NCBI GenBank assembly: GCA_046331625.1
Contig: JAXLQL010000001.1
Coordinates: 620,001 to 684,000 of the forward strand
DNA from: JAXLQL01 sp046331625
GTDB taxonomy: Bacteria; Acidobacteriota; Terriglobia; Bryobacterales; Bryobacteraceae
Reading direction: 5' to 3'
Length of the DNA stretch: 64,000 bases
The position numbers and the translations under genes are program-made. Within the stretch, counting starts at the first letter, position 1; each line of letters opens with the position of its first letter. This document shows positions 24,453 to 32,825 of this stretch, piece after piece. Below the pieces are notes generated by a model, which did no database searches, was not told the origin of the DNA, and worked only from the letters and a program-made list of their open reading frames with translations.

Positions 24453-25631
24453 CGCCCACTCGGCGTGCTCGCGGATCACTTCGTCCGGGTTCTCGGCCAG
24501 GCGTTCGAGGGCCGGCCGGTACTCGGCGCGGGCGGCGTTGCCCATCGCGATGATCACGTTGCGCAGAAATCCCCGATAGCGCGCTCGCAGGACCGGCGAT
24601 CCCCGAAACATTTCGCGGAACTCTTGTTCCGTGAGTTCCGCCATCCGCTCGAGTTGTAGGGGCTCGAGTTGTGGGGCAGGCTTCAGCCTGCGCGGGACTT
24701 CAGTCCCGCTTTCCGCGGAGCCGTGCACGCTAGCTGGCGGGACTGAAGTCCCGCGCTGGCTAAAGCCCGCCCTACACGGCAGAGCGACTGCCAACCTTGG
24801 ATCGACAGGTTGATTCTCAGGTTCTGAACGTGGCTGGAACGACGCATCCCCCGTCACCGGAGCCCCCCGATTCCACGGGCACACATCCTGGCAAATATCG
24901 CACCCTAACACATGCCGGCCCATCCCCTCCCGCATCTCCTCCGGCACCGCCCCACGCAGTTCGATGGTCAGGTACGAAATACACGCCCGAGCATCCAGCG
25001 TCCACCGCCCGTCGCCCGCCGGAACCAGCGCCGCCGTCGGACAAGCGTCGATACACCGCCGACACGTCCCGCATCGATCCGGCGGCGGCGAATCCGGTTC
25101 GAGCTCCAGCGACACCAGAACCTCGCCCAAGAAGTACCAGCTTCCCGTCCGCTCATGGATCAGGCACGTGTTCTTCCCAATCCAACCCAACCCCGCCTGC
25201 CGCGCATACGATCGTTCGAGCAATGGCGCCGTATCCACGCAGATCTTCCACTCGAACGGACCAGCCTCCTCCTCCAATCGCTCCACCAGCCGCCCGAGAT
25301 CCTGTCGGATTGTGTCGTGATAGTCGTCACCCCAAGAATATCGAGAGATCCATGCAACATCATCGCCATCGCATTCAATCGAATACGGATAGCTCGTATT
25401 GTAGAGCTTCCCTACACAGATGATGGACCGTGCCGAAGGCAGCAGCGATCGCGGATCCATCCGCCGCTCAGCACGATAGTCCGCCAAATATCCCATGGCA
25501 CCTTGAAATCCGTTCGCAAGCCACTGTGAAAAAAGGGATTTGTCTTCCACTGGCAGCGCCCTCGCCACGCCTGACAATTCGAACCCAACGTCGGCAGCTA
25601 GGGCTTTCACGCGGGCGCTGGTCAGCGGCAC
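24435..25631 (-). CDS. queG: Epoxyqueuosine reductase QueG with an in-frame REP-like insertion
   Basis: A 398-residue enzyme for the last step of queuosine synthesis: cobalamin-dependent reduction of epoxyqueuosine in tRNA. CVDTAPLLER (131-140) carries the catalytic Asp133. Two [4Fe-4S] motifs are CGTCRRCIDACP (187-198) and CDICQDVCP (244-252), and a HEAT-like C-terminal region follows. Residues about 283-321 are encoded by two inverted REP-like elements at 24669-24783, which keep the frame open in a linker between the ferredoxin-like and HEAT parts. The start is a GTG at 25631 (MPLTSARVKA). Upstream lie three decayed partial copies of this 5' end. It overlaps mrfA by 18 bp at the 3' ends. 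Confidence 0.88.
   Translation of the reverse strand: MPLTSARVKALAADVGFELSGVARALPVEDKSLFSQWLANGFQGAMGYLADYRAERRMDPRSLLPSARSIICVGKLYNTSYPYSIECDGDDVAWISRYSWGDDYHDTIRQDLGRLVERLEEEAGPFEWKICVDTAPLLERSYARQAGLGWIGKNTCLIHERTGSWYFLGEVLVSLELEPDSPPPDRCGTCRRCIDACPTAALVPAGDGRWTLDARACISYLTIELRGAVPEEMREGMGRHVLGCDICQDVCPWNRGAPVTGDASFQPRSEPENQPVDPRLAVALPCRAGFSQRGTSVPPASVHGSAESGTEVPRRLKPAPQLEPLQLERMAELTEQEFREMFRGSPVLRARYRGFLRNVIIAMGNAARAEYRPALERLAENPDEVIREHAEWALRRLR
24669..24783. repeat. Pair of inverted REP-like elements inside queG
   Basis: Element 1 (24669-24709) reads GTGGGGCAGG onward with both hairpins. Element 2 (24736-24783) is the same family in reverse, ending in GGCTAAAGCCCGCC and CTACACGG. The pair resembles the two middle elements at 7775-7920 arranged head to head, so it could fold into one long structure. 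It lies wholly within the queG reading frame and adds about 39 residues. Confidence 0.85.
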
Positions 25632-25680
25632 CGGTCCAGCATAGCACCGAACGGGCGAAGTTCGGGAAAGCGGCAGCGCA

Positions 25681-26148
25681 GCAATTGCAGATCCATCTTT
25701 TAATCAGTATTTTAGCCTCAAAAACATCTCCTTACACCTTGAATTCTGTTCGCAAGGCATTGTTCCAAAGTGCGCTTCTCCGCAGCGAGATGCGAAAGCC
25801 AGAGCCCCCCCCATCGTCGCGAACCCAAAGGCGATCGCGGATCCATCCTGCGCTCAGCACGTTAGCCAGCCACACATCTCCTCAAACCTTGAATTCTGCT
25901 TGCAATGCATTGTTCCAAAGCGCACATCTCCGCGACGAAACTAGAGGGCCAGCGCTACCGCTCGTCGCGAACCCAAAGGCGATCACAGATCCATCCTGTG
26001 CTCAGCACGTTAGTGCGCAAAATATGCCACTCCACCTTGGAATCCGCTCGCAAGCTATTGCTCCCAAGAGAATTTCACCTCCGCAGGTAGCGTCGGCCAA
26101 GGCTTTCGAGCAGACGTGCATCAGTGGCACCGGTCCAGAATAGGATCG
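25681..26148. repeat. Three decayed tandem copies of the queG 5' end
   Basis: The 709-bp gap upstream of queG (25632-26340) is mostly occupied by three degenerate direct repeats of about 148-150 bp: near 25681-25830, 25831-25978 and 25979-26148. Each resembles queG 25440-25655, for example GCGATCGCGGATCCATC at 25445 and 25831, GCTCAGCACG, and CTTGAATTCTG for CTTGAAATCCG. The third keeps even the start-codon region (CACCGGTCCAG at 26130 or so, as in 25629). None has an intact frame. The last 190 bp (26149-26340) hold no gene and probably the radical SAM gene's promoter. Confidence 0.75.
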
Positions 26149-26340
26149 GGTAGAGCCAAACCCCTGCCGCTTGTGTCGTTTACCTCGGAACTTGGCCGTG
26201 CACTTCGCCCCCCGATTTCGACCGGTGAAATGGCGAATACGCCCCTTCAACTGATTCTGGTACCCCCGCAGTACCCCTTACCTCTATCGTGTATGGAGGA
26301 GCACTGTAGTCCGGCTCCCAGAAGGCTCCAGGAGAGACGA

Positions 26341-28431
26341 ATGCACAAACCGATCAAGTATGTCGAGAAGGCGATCACTTTCGCCGCCAAGGGCGCGTGG
26401 GCCGTTTTCGACACTTTGAATCAGTTCAACCAGAACCCGAGCTTCACGCCCAAGTGGAGCGAGAAGCCGCTGCTGAAGTCCTGGCAAAAGACCAAGCCTC
26501 CCCTGGGCTGGCCTCGTAGCACCGATTCGCTGTGCCCCAAGTGCGTCCAGGCCGCGCGCAAGCAGATCCTCGACGGCGAAGTCGACTACACGATCCTCCT
26601 CAAGGAAAAGGTGGGCGAGATCAAGGCCCAGATCGTCGAGAAAGACGGCAAGATCATGATGATCAAGGACTGCCCCAAGCACGGGCACTTCGAAGACGTC
26701 ATGTCGATCGACCCGGCCTTCTTCAAGCACCTGGAAGAAGTCTTCCCCGGACGCGACATCCGCGCCCACAATGACGAGCGCCTCCACAACCACGGCAGTT
26801 CCACTGTTACGCACGGCCGTGGCGCTGTGTTGACCATCGACCTCACCAACCGCTGCAACATGATGTGCGACCCGTGCTTCATGGATGCCAACCAAGTCGG
26901 CTTCGTACACGAGTTGAGCTGGGAAGACGTGAAGACCCTGCTCGATAATGCCGTCTCGATCAAGCCCCGCCGCCAGCTCTCGGTGCAGTTCTCCGGTGGC
27001 GAGCCCACGCTTTCGCCCTACTTCCTCGACGCGGTTCGGTACGCCCGCAAAGTCGGATACAACTCGGTGCAGGCGGCCACCAACGGAATCGAGTTCGCCA
27101 AGTCGGCCGAGTTCGCGCGCCAAGCCGCCGAAGCCGGTCTGCGCTACGTGTACCTCCAGTTCGATGGCATCGGGAACGAAGCCAACTCGCACCGCCTCGT
27201 CGGCAACCTGTTCGATGTGAAAATGCGCGCCATCGAGAACCTCCACTCCTCCGGCGTCGAAATCATCCCGGTCACCACCATCGTCAACGGCATCAACAAT
27301 GAGCAGGTGGGCCACATCGTCCAGTTCGCTCTCGACAATCCCAAGAAGATTCCGTTCCTCGCCTTCCAGCCCGTCAGCTTCACCGGCCGCGACGAAGACG
27401 TAACGCCCGAGCGCCGCATGGCGCAGCGCTACACGCTCTCCCATCTGGCGCATGACGTGAAGAATCAGGTGGGCATCGGCGAACCTGCGCGCGACTGGTT
27501 CCCGATCTCGTTTGTCTCGACGTTCGCTGACTGGGCCGATATCGTGAAGGGTCCGGAAGCCGCCTGGGGACAGGTGAGCTGCGGATGCCATCCCAATTGC
27601 GGCATCGGCATGGCCGTGATGGTCGACAAAGAGACCAAGGAAGCCGTTCCCGTCACCGCATTCCTCTACGCTGACGGCTTGGCGAACGATCTCAAGCGCG
27701 TCAATGATGCCGCCCGCAGCCGCACGCTTTCGATCATCGGCATGGCGCTCGCGCTGATGAAGAACTACGATCCGTTCAAGTCGCCTACGCACTTCAAGCT
27801 GATGGACCTGCTCAAGAAGTTCGACAAGAGCTTCGGCGCCACCGGGCGCAACTACGGCGCCGTGAGCGGCGAAAAGCGCCTGGAAGACATCGAGAAGCGC
27901 CGCCAGGACCGTTGGAACTTCCTCTTCATCGCCGGCATGTGGTTCCAGGATCTGTTCAACTACGACTTCCGCCGTACCGAACAGTGCATCATCCCCTACG
28001 CCACGCAAGAAGGCGAGATCAGCTTCTGCGCCTACAACACCGGCATCGGCTGGCGCAACATCATCGAGAAGATGCACATGACGGCCACGCTCACCAAGTG
28101 GTATGAGGAGCACGGCCGCCATGAGATCTTCGCAGGCGGCAAGGCAGTGAAGCTCGGCACCACGGCCCACTCGATGACGCTCAACGCCGAGCACGTCGCC
28201 TACAAGAAGCAAACCGACCTCGACAAAGCCGGCATCGCCAAGAACGCGCGCGAGGAAAAAGTGCGCGCCCGCGACCAGAAGCTCAAGATCCAGCAGGACG
28301 CCGAGAACGCTCGCATGGCCGAGCTCTATCGCAAGGTGGTGCTCAAGGAACAGAAGCCCGAGGGCTTTGTTTCTCTCAATTCGATCAAGCCTGCCGAAAA
28401 GCAAGAAGAGGTCGGATCCTTCGGCGACTGA
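26341..28431 (+). CDS. Radical SAM protein of the MJ0619/Tes (tetraether lipid synthase)-like group
   Basis: A 696-residue protein. The radical SAM motif is CNMMCDPC (Cys172, 176, 179) followed by FSGGEPT (218-224). Extra cysteines flank it: CPKC (65-68) and CPKHGHF (111-117) at the N-terminus, CGCHPNC (414-420) in the middle, and EQCIIPYA (Cys549) plus SFCAYN (Cys563) near the end. This layout matches the MJ0619/Tes group, in which archaeal Tes joins lipid tails into membrane-spanning tetraethers using several Fe-S clusters and a rubredoxin-like iron. Acidobacteria make membrane-spanning iso-diabolic and branched tetraether lipids, so a role in tail coupling or lipid methylation is plausible but inferred. 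The start ATG 26341 has AGGAGAG upstream. A clear terminator follows, and the gene stands alone. Confidence 0.75.
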   Translation: MHKPIKYVEKAITFAAKGAWAVFDTLNQFNQNPSFTPKWSEKPLLKSWQKTKPPLGWPRSTDSLCPKCVQAARKQILDGEVDYTILLKEKVGEIKAQIVEKDGKIMMIKDCPKHGHFEDVMSIDPAFFKHLEEVFPGRDIRAHNDERLHNHGSSTVTHGRGAVLTIDLTNRCNMMCDPCFMDANQVGFVHELSWEDVKTLLDNAVSIKPRRQLSVQFSGGEPTLSPYFLDAVRYARKVGYNSVQAATNGIEFAKSAEFARQAAEAGLRYVYLQFDGIGNEANSHRLVGNLFDVKMRAIENLHSSGVEIIPVTTIVNGINNEQVGHIVQFALDNPKKIPFLAFQPVSFTGRDEDVTPERRMAQRYTLSHLAHDVKNQVGIGEPARDWFPISFVSTFADWADIVKGPEAAWGQVSCGCHPNCGIGMAVMVDKETKEAVPVTAFLYADGLANDLKRVNDAARSRTLSIIGMALALMKNYDPFKSPTHFKLMDLLKKFDKSFGATGRNYGAVSGEKRLEDIEKRRQDRWNFLFIAGMWFQDLFNYDFRRTEQCIIPYATQEGEISFCAYNTGIGWRNIIEKMHMTATLTKWYEEHGRHEIFAGGKAVKLGTTAHSMTLNAEHVAYKKQTDLDKAGIAKNAREEKVRARDQKLKIQQDAENARMAELYRKVVLKEQKPEGFVSLNSIKPAEKQEEVGSFGD

Positions 28432-28459
28432 GTTTTTCGTTCGTCTCCTTCCTTTCTGG

Positions 28460-28490
28460 GGCCGCCGGTCGATCCGGCGGCCTTTCTCAT
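28460..28490 (+). terminator. Rho-independent terminator after the radical SAM gene
   Basis: GGCCGCCGG (28460-28468), loop TCGAT, CCGGCGGCC (28474-28482), then TTTCTCATTT. The 9-bp G+C-rich stem with a T-rich tail lies 28 bp after the stop codon. Confidence 0.85.
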
Positions 28491-28516
28491 TTCGACTAGA
28501 GGAGTAAGCTGGAATC

Positions 28517-28795
28517 ATGACGAAGCAGATCAGTGAAATGACCGACGAGGAGCATGCGGCGTTCATCGCGGAACTGGCCTCGCAGCGGCCCGAGCCGATG
28601 CCACCGACGATTCTGAAGAATGGGAGCCGCTACGAAGTCGACAGGTCTCTCGGGGCAACCGTCGAAGTCACGCCCGAAGGCCGCCGTTTTATCGTCAAGC
28701 TAACCGCAGAAGGTCTCGTTCGAGCACAGGAGCAACGAAGCGAAAATGCCCAAGCCGCATCTGTGGCTTCTGGCGGGTCCAAACGGGTCCGGTAA
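28517..28795 (+). CDS. Small protein preceding a zeta-like kinase, possible antitoxin
   Basis: A 92-residue protein (MTKQISEMTDEEHAAFIAEL at the start) with an acidic N-terminus and a basic C-terminus. It overlaps the zeta-like gene by 50 bp in a different frame, which implies coupled translation, and AGAGGAG lies upstream. Paired small proteins next to zeta-type kinases are often the antitoxin. No fold was recognised, so this role is inferred from position. Confidence 0.55.
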   Translation: MTKQISEMTDEEHAAFIAELASQRPEPMPPTILKNGSRYEVDRSLGATVEVTPEGRRFIVKLTAEGLVRAQEQRSENAQAASVASGGSKRVR

Positions 28796-29333
28796 GTCCA
28801 CCTACTTCACCCGCTATCTGAAGGACCGCATTGCGGACTTCGTCAACGCAGATCTGATCGCAGCCGAGAAAGGCGTCGCGGTCACCAACGAGGTCGCCTG
28901 GGCAGCGAAGCTGGCGGCGGACCGGAAACGCTGGCAGCTACTCGAAGCCGGAGTCTCGTTTTGCAGCGAAACCGTATTCAGTCATCAGTCTTGGCTCAGA
29001 TTCATCGCCACCGCGTCGGAACGCGGATACCACGTCACACTCGTGTTCGTCTGCCTGGACAACCCGGAATTGAACGCAGCGCGCGTACAGTATCGCGTGG
29101 AGCACGGCGGACACTCCGTCCCGATGGATAAGATTGAAGGCCGCTATCGGCGCGCACTCGAGTACTGTAAGCAGGCCGTGACGATGGTCGACTCTGCCCT
29201 GCTCTTCGACAACTCAGACTCAGACCGCCCGTATCGGCTAGTTGCCTGCTTCGGCAACGGTGCGCTTCTGCACGCGGCGTCCGCACCGCTTCCTGCATGG
29301 GCAAAGGACATCGTGGCTCCTACTTCCCCTTGA
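28746..29333 (+). CDS. Zeta toxin-like P-loop kinase
   Basis: A 195-residue protein with Walker A GPNGSGKST (residues 11-19), an early Asp in FVNADLIAAE and SETVFSHQSWLRFI. This is the pattern of zeta toxin-family proteins that phosphorylate UDP-N-acetylglucosamine and block cell-wall synthesis. A later FVCLDNPELNAARVQYRVEHGGHSVP segment is typical of stand-alone chromosomal zeta-like proteins. It overlaps the small upstream gene by 50 bp, probably forming a toxin-antitoxin pair. It also overlaps the convergent FG-GAP gene by 14 bp. Whether it is toxic is not known. Confidence 0.75.
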   Translation: MPKPHLWLLAGPNGSGKSTYFTRYLKDRIADFVNADLIAAEKGVAVTNEVAWAAKLAADRKRWQLLEAGVSFCSETVFSHQSWLRFIATASERGYHVTLVFVCLDNPELNAARVQYRVEHGGHSVPMDKIEGRYRRALEYCKQAVTMVDSALLFDNSDSDRPYRLVACFGNGALLHAASAPLPAWAKDIVAPTSP

Positions 29334-31416
29334 AGAAATAGAAGAACCCGTCCTCCGCCCCGATCAGCAAATCGAGCTTCCCGTCCCCATCCCAGTCCGC
29401 CGCGTTCGGCGTCGGGTTGTGCCCCGGCAGCTTCGCCTCGAGTACCCTGCCCCGCTCCTTCATCACCGGCCTCGCCTGCGACCCCACGTTCTCCCACCAC
29501 ACTGGCCCCTCATCGCCATCCAGGATCAGATCCAAGTCCCCATCGCGATCCCAGTCCACCGTCTCGATCTTGCGCCGCCCGCTGCGTCCGGCCCGGCCCA
29601 ACGCCAAGTTCAAGAACCGCCCATTCGTATCGACGAAGATCCGCTCGGGCGGTAGCAGCACCAGCTTGCCATCGCGCCGCGCGCGCCGGAACAGTGCAAG
29701 ATAGCCCTGGTGATTCAGCATTACCAAATCCGGCAGCCCATCGCGATCCCAATCCACCACGCGAGGCGTCGTGCGCCACTGCGTCACCAGTTGCTTGCCC
29801 TTCGGCTCCCACCAGACCCAGTCCGGCTTCGGCGCCCTCCCGGCCCACTCCACCTCGATATCCGCCGCCGCTTCCAACACCGGCTTCGTCCGCGTCCCGG
29901 CGTTGCGATACCACACCACCGATCCCCAGATGTCGTTGACCAGCAGATCGAGATCGCCATCGAGATCCCAATCGGCCACCCACGGATTCGAGTAACCCCA
30001 CTTCTCCTCGGCTGGCCCCTGCACCGATCCGTTCGGACCCGCCACCCGCCGTATCGCCCGGCCGCCTGCTTCGAGATATCCGCGATCTTCGAACGCCGGC
30101 GCCCGCACCGTTCCCACGTTCTCGAACCACTGGATGTAGCCCGCCGAGTTCCCCGCCACTATGTCGAGCTTGCCGTCGCCGTTCCAATCCACCGACACGG
30201 GCCGCGACAGCGCCCCGCTCTTCAGATACGGATCCACTTGCATGAGGTACTGCGGCGGAGCCAGATCCGGTTCCGCGCCGCGCCCGGCGCGATTGCGCAG
30301 CAGCACCACGCGCCCGTCTTCTTCGCTCACCAGCAATGACGGTCCGCGCTCGCGATCCCACTGCACCACACGCGGCTGGATCATGCACAAGTCCATGTGG
30401 AAGGTCTTGCCGCCAACGGCAAGCGGCTTCCCAGCGTCGAGCACTGAGCCGTCTCGCCGGAACACGGTGAGCGTGTCGACGAAGCTGCCGCCGACGAGAT
30501 CGAGCCGGCCCTTGCCGAACCAATCCACCGGATTCGGGGCCGGACTCCCATAGAGATCGAGCGATTTGCCTCCCGCAGTGAGCAGCACCGGATCCGCATA
30601 GCGCGGGAGCTCGTTCGTGCCCACGTTCCGATGGAGCCACACATACCCATGCAGCGGACCGCGTTGCCACCGCCCCTCCGCGTCGAACGCATCGTCCCAG
30701 CCATAGTCGCGCCAATCGCTCACGCCGTTCAGCACGTCAATGCGGCCATCGCCATCCCAGTCGGCCGGATACCACAGGTCGTCGCGACCCACCCAGTAGT
30801 CGCGCTTCACTGCGACCGGCACCCAGCGCGTCAGCCGATTGCGCCGCACGTCGCTGAAGTAGCCGCCAGAGATCACCAGGTCGGGCGCTCCGTCACCGTT
30901 GAAGTCGGCGATGACCAGATCCTTGCGGCTCGGCCCCAGCCATTCGGCGCGATCGAACAGCGGCGCGTCGTTCGAGCCGATGTTCAGGAACAGGTAGATG
31001 CCGTTGTAAGGCCGGTCATTGCAGCCGATGATGAGATCGAGATCGCCGTCTTCGTCCCAATCGATCGCGCCCGGATGCGGCCAGAGGCCTACCGAAAGCT
31101 TGCCCCGCACCCGCGGCCGGCCATACGTGACGCGATCGCCTGCACCGATCATCGCGGGAGGCGTCTGCCGCTCCCACTTGGTGGCGCGATCACGCTCGGC
31201 GTAGCGCACCTCGTAGCGCGGCGATCCCGTCGAGATCCACGCGAGCCGCGCATCCGGTACGCGCCATTCGAGCTTGGGAACAACACTGACGCCAGCAGCA
31301 TCGGACACGCGCACCGAGTCGGGATCGAGATTGGCCGGCAGCGTGAGCTGAGCAGACACCGGATCCCCGGCGGGCACGGTCGATGCGATGACGATGGAAA
31401 CCAGTGCGGCGAGCAT
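29320..31416 (-). CDS. Secreted FG-GAP/VCBS repeat protein
   Basis: A 698-residue exported protein with a signal peptide (MLAALVSIVIASTVPAG) when started at ATG 31416; a longer frame to 31479 has no signal. It has about ten FG-GAP/VCBS-type repeats built around calcium-binding-like DxDxDGxxD loops: DWDEDGDLDL, DFNGDGAPDL, DWDGDGRIDV, DWNGDGKLDI, DWDLDGDLDL, DWDRDGLPDL, DWDRDGDLDL and DWDGDGKLDL. These form a beta-propeller like integrin alpha chains, usually a surface or periplasmic binding scaffold. No catalytic domain is visible. Its role is unknown. Confidence 0.85.
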   Translation of the reverse strand: MLAALVSIVIASTVPAGDPVSAQLTLPANLDPDSVRVSDAAGVSVVPKLEWRVPDARLAWISTGSPRYEVRYAERDRATKWERQTPPAMIGAGDRVTYGRPRVRGKLSVGLWPHPGAIDWDEDGDLDLIIGCNDRPYNGIYLFLNIGSNDAPLFDRAEWLGPSRKDLVIADFNGDGAPDLVISGGYFSDVRRNRLTRWVPVAVKRDYWVGRDDLWYPADWDGDGRIDVLNGVSDWRDYGWDDAFDAEGRWQRGPLHGYVWLHRNVGTNELPRYADPVLLTAGGKSLDLYGSPAPNPVDWFGKGRLDLVGGSFVDTLTVFRRDGSVLDAGKPLAVGGKTFHMDLCMIQPRVVQWDRERGPSLLVSEEDGRVVLLRNRAGRGAEPDLAPPQYLMQVDPYLKSGALSRPVSVDWNGDGKLDIVAGNSAGYIQWFENVGTVRAPAFEDRGYLEAGGRAIRRVAGPNGSVQGPAEEKWGYSNPWVADWDLDGDLDLLVNDIWGSVVWYRNAGTRTKPVLEAAADIEVEWAGRAPKPDWVWWEPKGKQLVTQWRTTPRVVDWDRDGLPDLVMLNHQGYLALFRRARRDGKLVLLPPERIFVDTNGRFLNLALGRAGRSGRRKIETVDWDRDGDLDLILDGDEGPVWWENVGSQARPVMKERGRVLEAKLPGHNPTPNAADWDGDGKLDLLIGAEDGFFYFFKGK

Positions 31417-31709
31417 ATGCTCTTGGAATTGTCGCACCGCCGGTGACTCGAACTCGTGAGGCGGGCTGCGCACCCACAATCAGCAACGCCATACACACAC
31501 TAATGACCACCGGCTCAAAGCTGTTAAGCATTGGCGACGACTGAAAGTCGGGTCACGGCTGAAGCCGCCGGTTGCGGTTGGCAGCTACATCGAAGCCTCG
31601 ACTGCTTCGCATGCGGAGGAGACCCGGCGCGAGCCGATGCACGTGCGCTGCTCCTTGGTTGTCAGCAACACGTCTGAAGGGCGGTGGGTTTTAGACGTTG
31701 AAGCTGGAA
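31417..31709. other. Intergenic stretch with a weak palindrome
   Basis: This 293-bp gap between the FG-GAP gene start and the alaX stop has no convincing gene. A small palindrome, CGACTGAAAGTCG, followed by CGGCTGAAGCCG, lies at about 31537-31567. It has the same two-hairpin TTCA/TGAA design as the REP-like family but diverged arms. I see no tRNA or terminator. Confidence 0.4.
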
Positions 31710-32825
31710 CTAAGAGGAAAGCGCTGCGATCACCGCGGCCACGGCACCCGCATCCGGCAAGCTTCCTTGGGCGATTTGCGGATTCCCACCACCGCGGCCA
31801 CCGTACTTCTCGAGCAGCGGCTTCAGTCGCGCGCCAGCCGCAATACCCGAATCCGTTGACGTCGCGTACAGCACGGCAGGCGGATCCTTCGCCGCGGCGA
31901 TGAACACCGCGCCACCGCCCGCTAGGAAATTCTGCGCCTCCGCCCGAAGCTCCTCCTCCAAAGCGCCAGGAACCTCGCACACATGCACCCTCAATCCGTT
32001 CGCACCCGGCGCAGCGGACGCCCATAGTTCCCTGCCCCGAACCGCAGCGAGCTCGAGCGCCAACTTCCGGCGCAGCTTTTCCGAATCCGCCAGCTTGGCC
32101 GTTGCCGCCTCGCGAGCATCTTCGCTCGCACGATAGTCGGCGCGCGCGCGATTCATCGCTCGCAGCCCACAAGCGAATTCGAGGCGAACGTTCCCACGAA
32201 CCTTGTCGAGCTTGCGCAACACGATCGGACCAATCTCCGCGGTGGACCGCACGTGCGTCCCGCCGCATGCGCTACGATCCAGATCTTCGATCGTGACCAC
32301 GCGAAGCCTGCCCTCGCGATCGGGCGGCTTGCGCAATCCCAAGCCCTCGGCCGACTCGTGGTAAGACACCGTGACAGGCCTGCACTCGGCTGCGAAGTCG
32401 TTGGCGCGGCGTTCCGCCTCTGCCATCTGAGCCGCAGACAATGACGGTGTGGCCAGGTCAATCGTCACCGCTTCCGAACCCAAGTGGAAGCTCACCGTCG
32501 ACATGCCGTACGCCTCTTCGAAAACAGCCGAGAGCAAGTGCTGCCCCGTGTGCTGCTGCATGTGATCGAACCGCCGCGGCCAATCGATCGCACACTCGTA
32601 TGCGCCTGGCGCCAACTCCCGATCGAGCACGTGCCGGATCCGGTCGCCTTCATCGATCACCTCCACTACCCGCGCTTCACCGATCGAGCCCATGTCGAAC
32701 GGCTGCCCACCGGATGCCGGATAGAACGTAGTGGCGTCGAGGTAGACGCCCGTTCCGTCAACGGAAGTCACCGCCGCCGCGAACGTGCGGCGATAAGAGT
32801 CGTCGTAGTAAAGCCGGCCGGTCAT
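31710..32825 (-). CDS. alaX: AlaX-type alanyl-tRNA editing protein with DHHA1-like C-terminus
   Basis: A 371-residue trans-editing protein that hydrolyses mischarged Ser- or Gly-tRNA(Ala). The editing-site zinc ligands are HTGQH (His92, His96) and CGGTH (Cys187, His191). The C-terminal third contains a coiled segment followed by a DHHA1-like domain with GGRGGGNPQIAQG. The length fits the long AlaX form that lacks the aminoacylation domain. Its ATG overlaps the stop of the TIGR03437-type gene by 4 bp (ATGA), so it is cotranscribed with a secreted protein of unrelated function. Confidence 0.9.
   Translation of the reverse strand: MTGRLYYDDSYRRTFAAAVTSVDGTGVYLDATTFYPASGGQPFDMGSIGEARVVEVIDEGDRIRHVLDRELAPGAYECAIDWPRRFDHMQQHTGQHLLSAVFEEAYGMSTVSFHLGSEAVTIDLATPSLSAAQMAEAERRANDFAAECRPVTVSYHESAEGLGLRKPPDREGRLRVVTIEDLDRSACGGTHVRSTAEIGPIVLRKLDKVRGNVRLEFACGLRAMNRARADYRASEDAREAATAKLADSEKLRRKLALELAAVRGRELWASAAPGANGLRVHVCEVPGALEEELRAEAQNFLAGGGAVFIAAAKDPPAVLYATSTDSGIAAGARLKPLLEKYGGRGGGNPQIAQGSLPDAGAVAAVIAALSS

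Noticed and set aside
24669..24783. The paired inverted repeats in queG as a CRISPR or terminator structure
   Set aside because: There are only two units, no regular spacers, and the sequence matches the dispersed repeat found elsewhere; it lies inside an open coding frame.
26284..28566. 760-codon open frame on the minus strand opposite the radical SAM gene
   Set aside because: The opposite strand has the conserved Fe-S motifs and a good ribosome binding site. This frame is an antisense shadow typical of high G+C codon usage.
31537..31567. Palindromes CGACTGAAAGTCG and CGGCTGAAGCCG as a further REP-like element
   Set aside because: The design is similar but the arms do not match the family consensus and the flanking GTGGGGCAGG is missing, so it is noted only as a weak palindrome.
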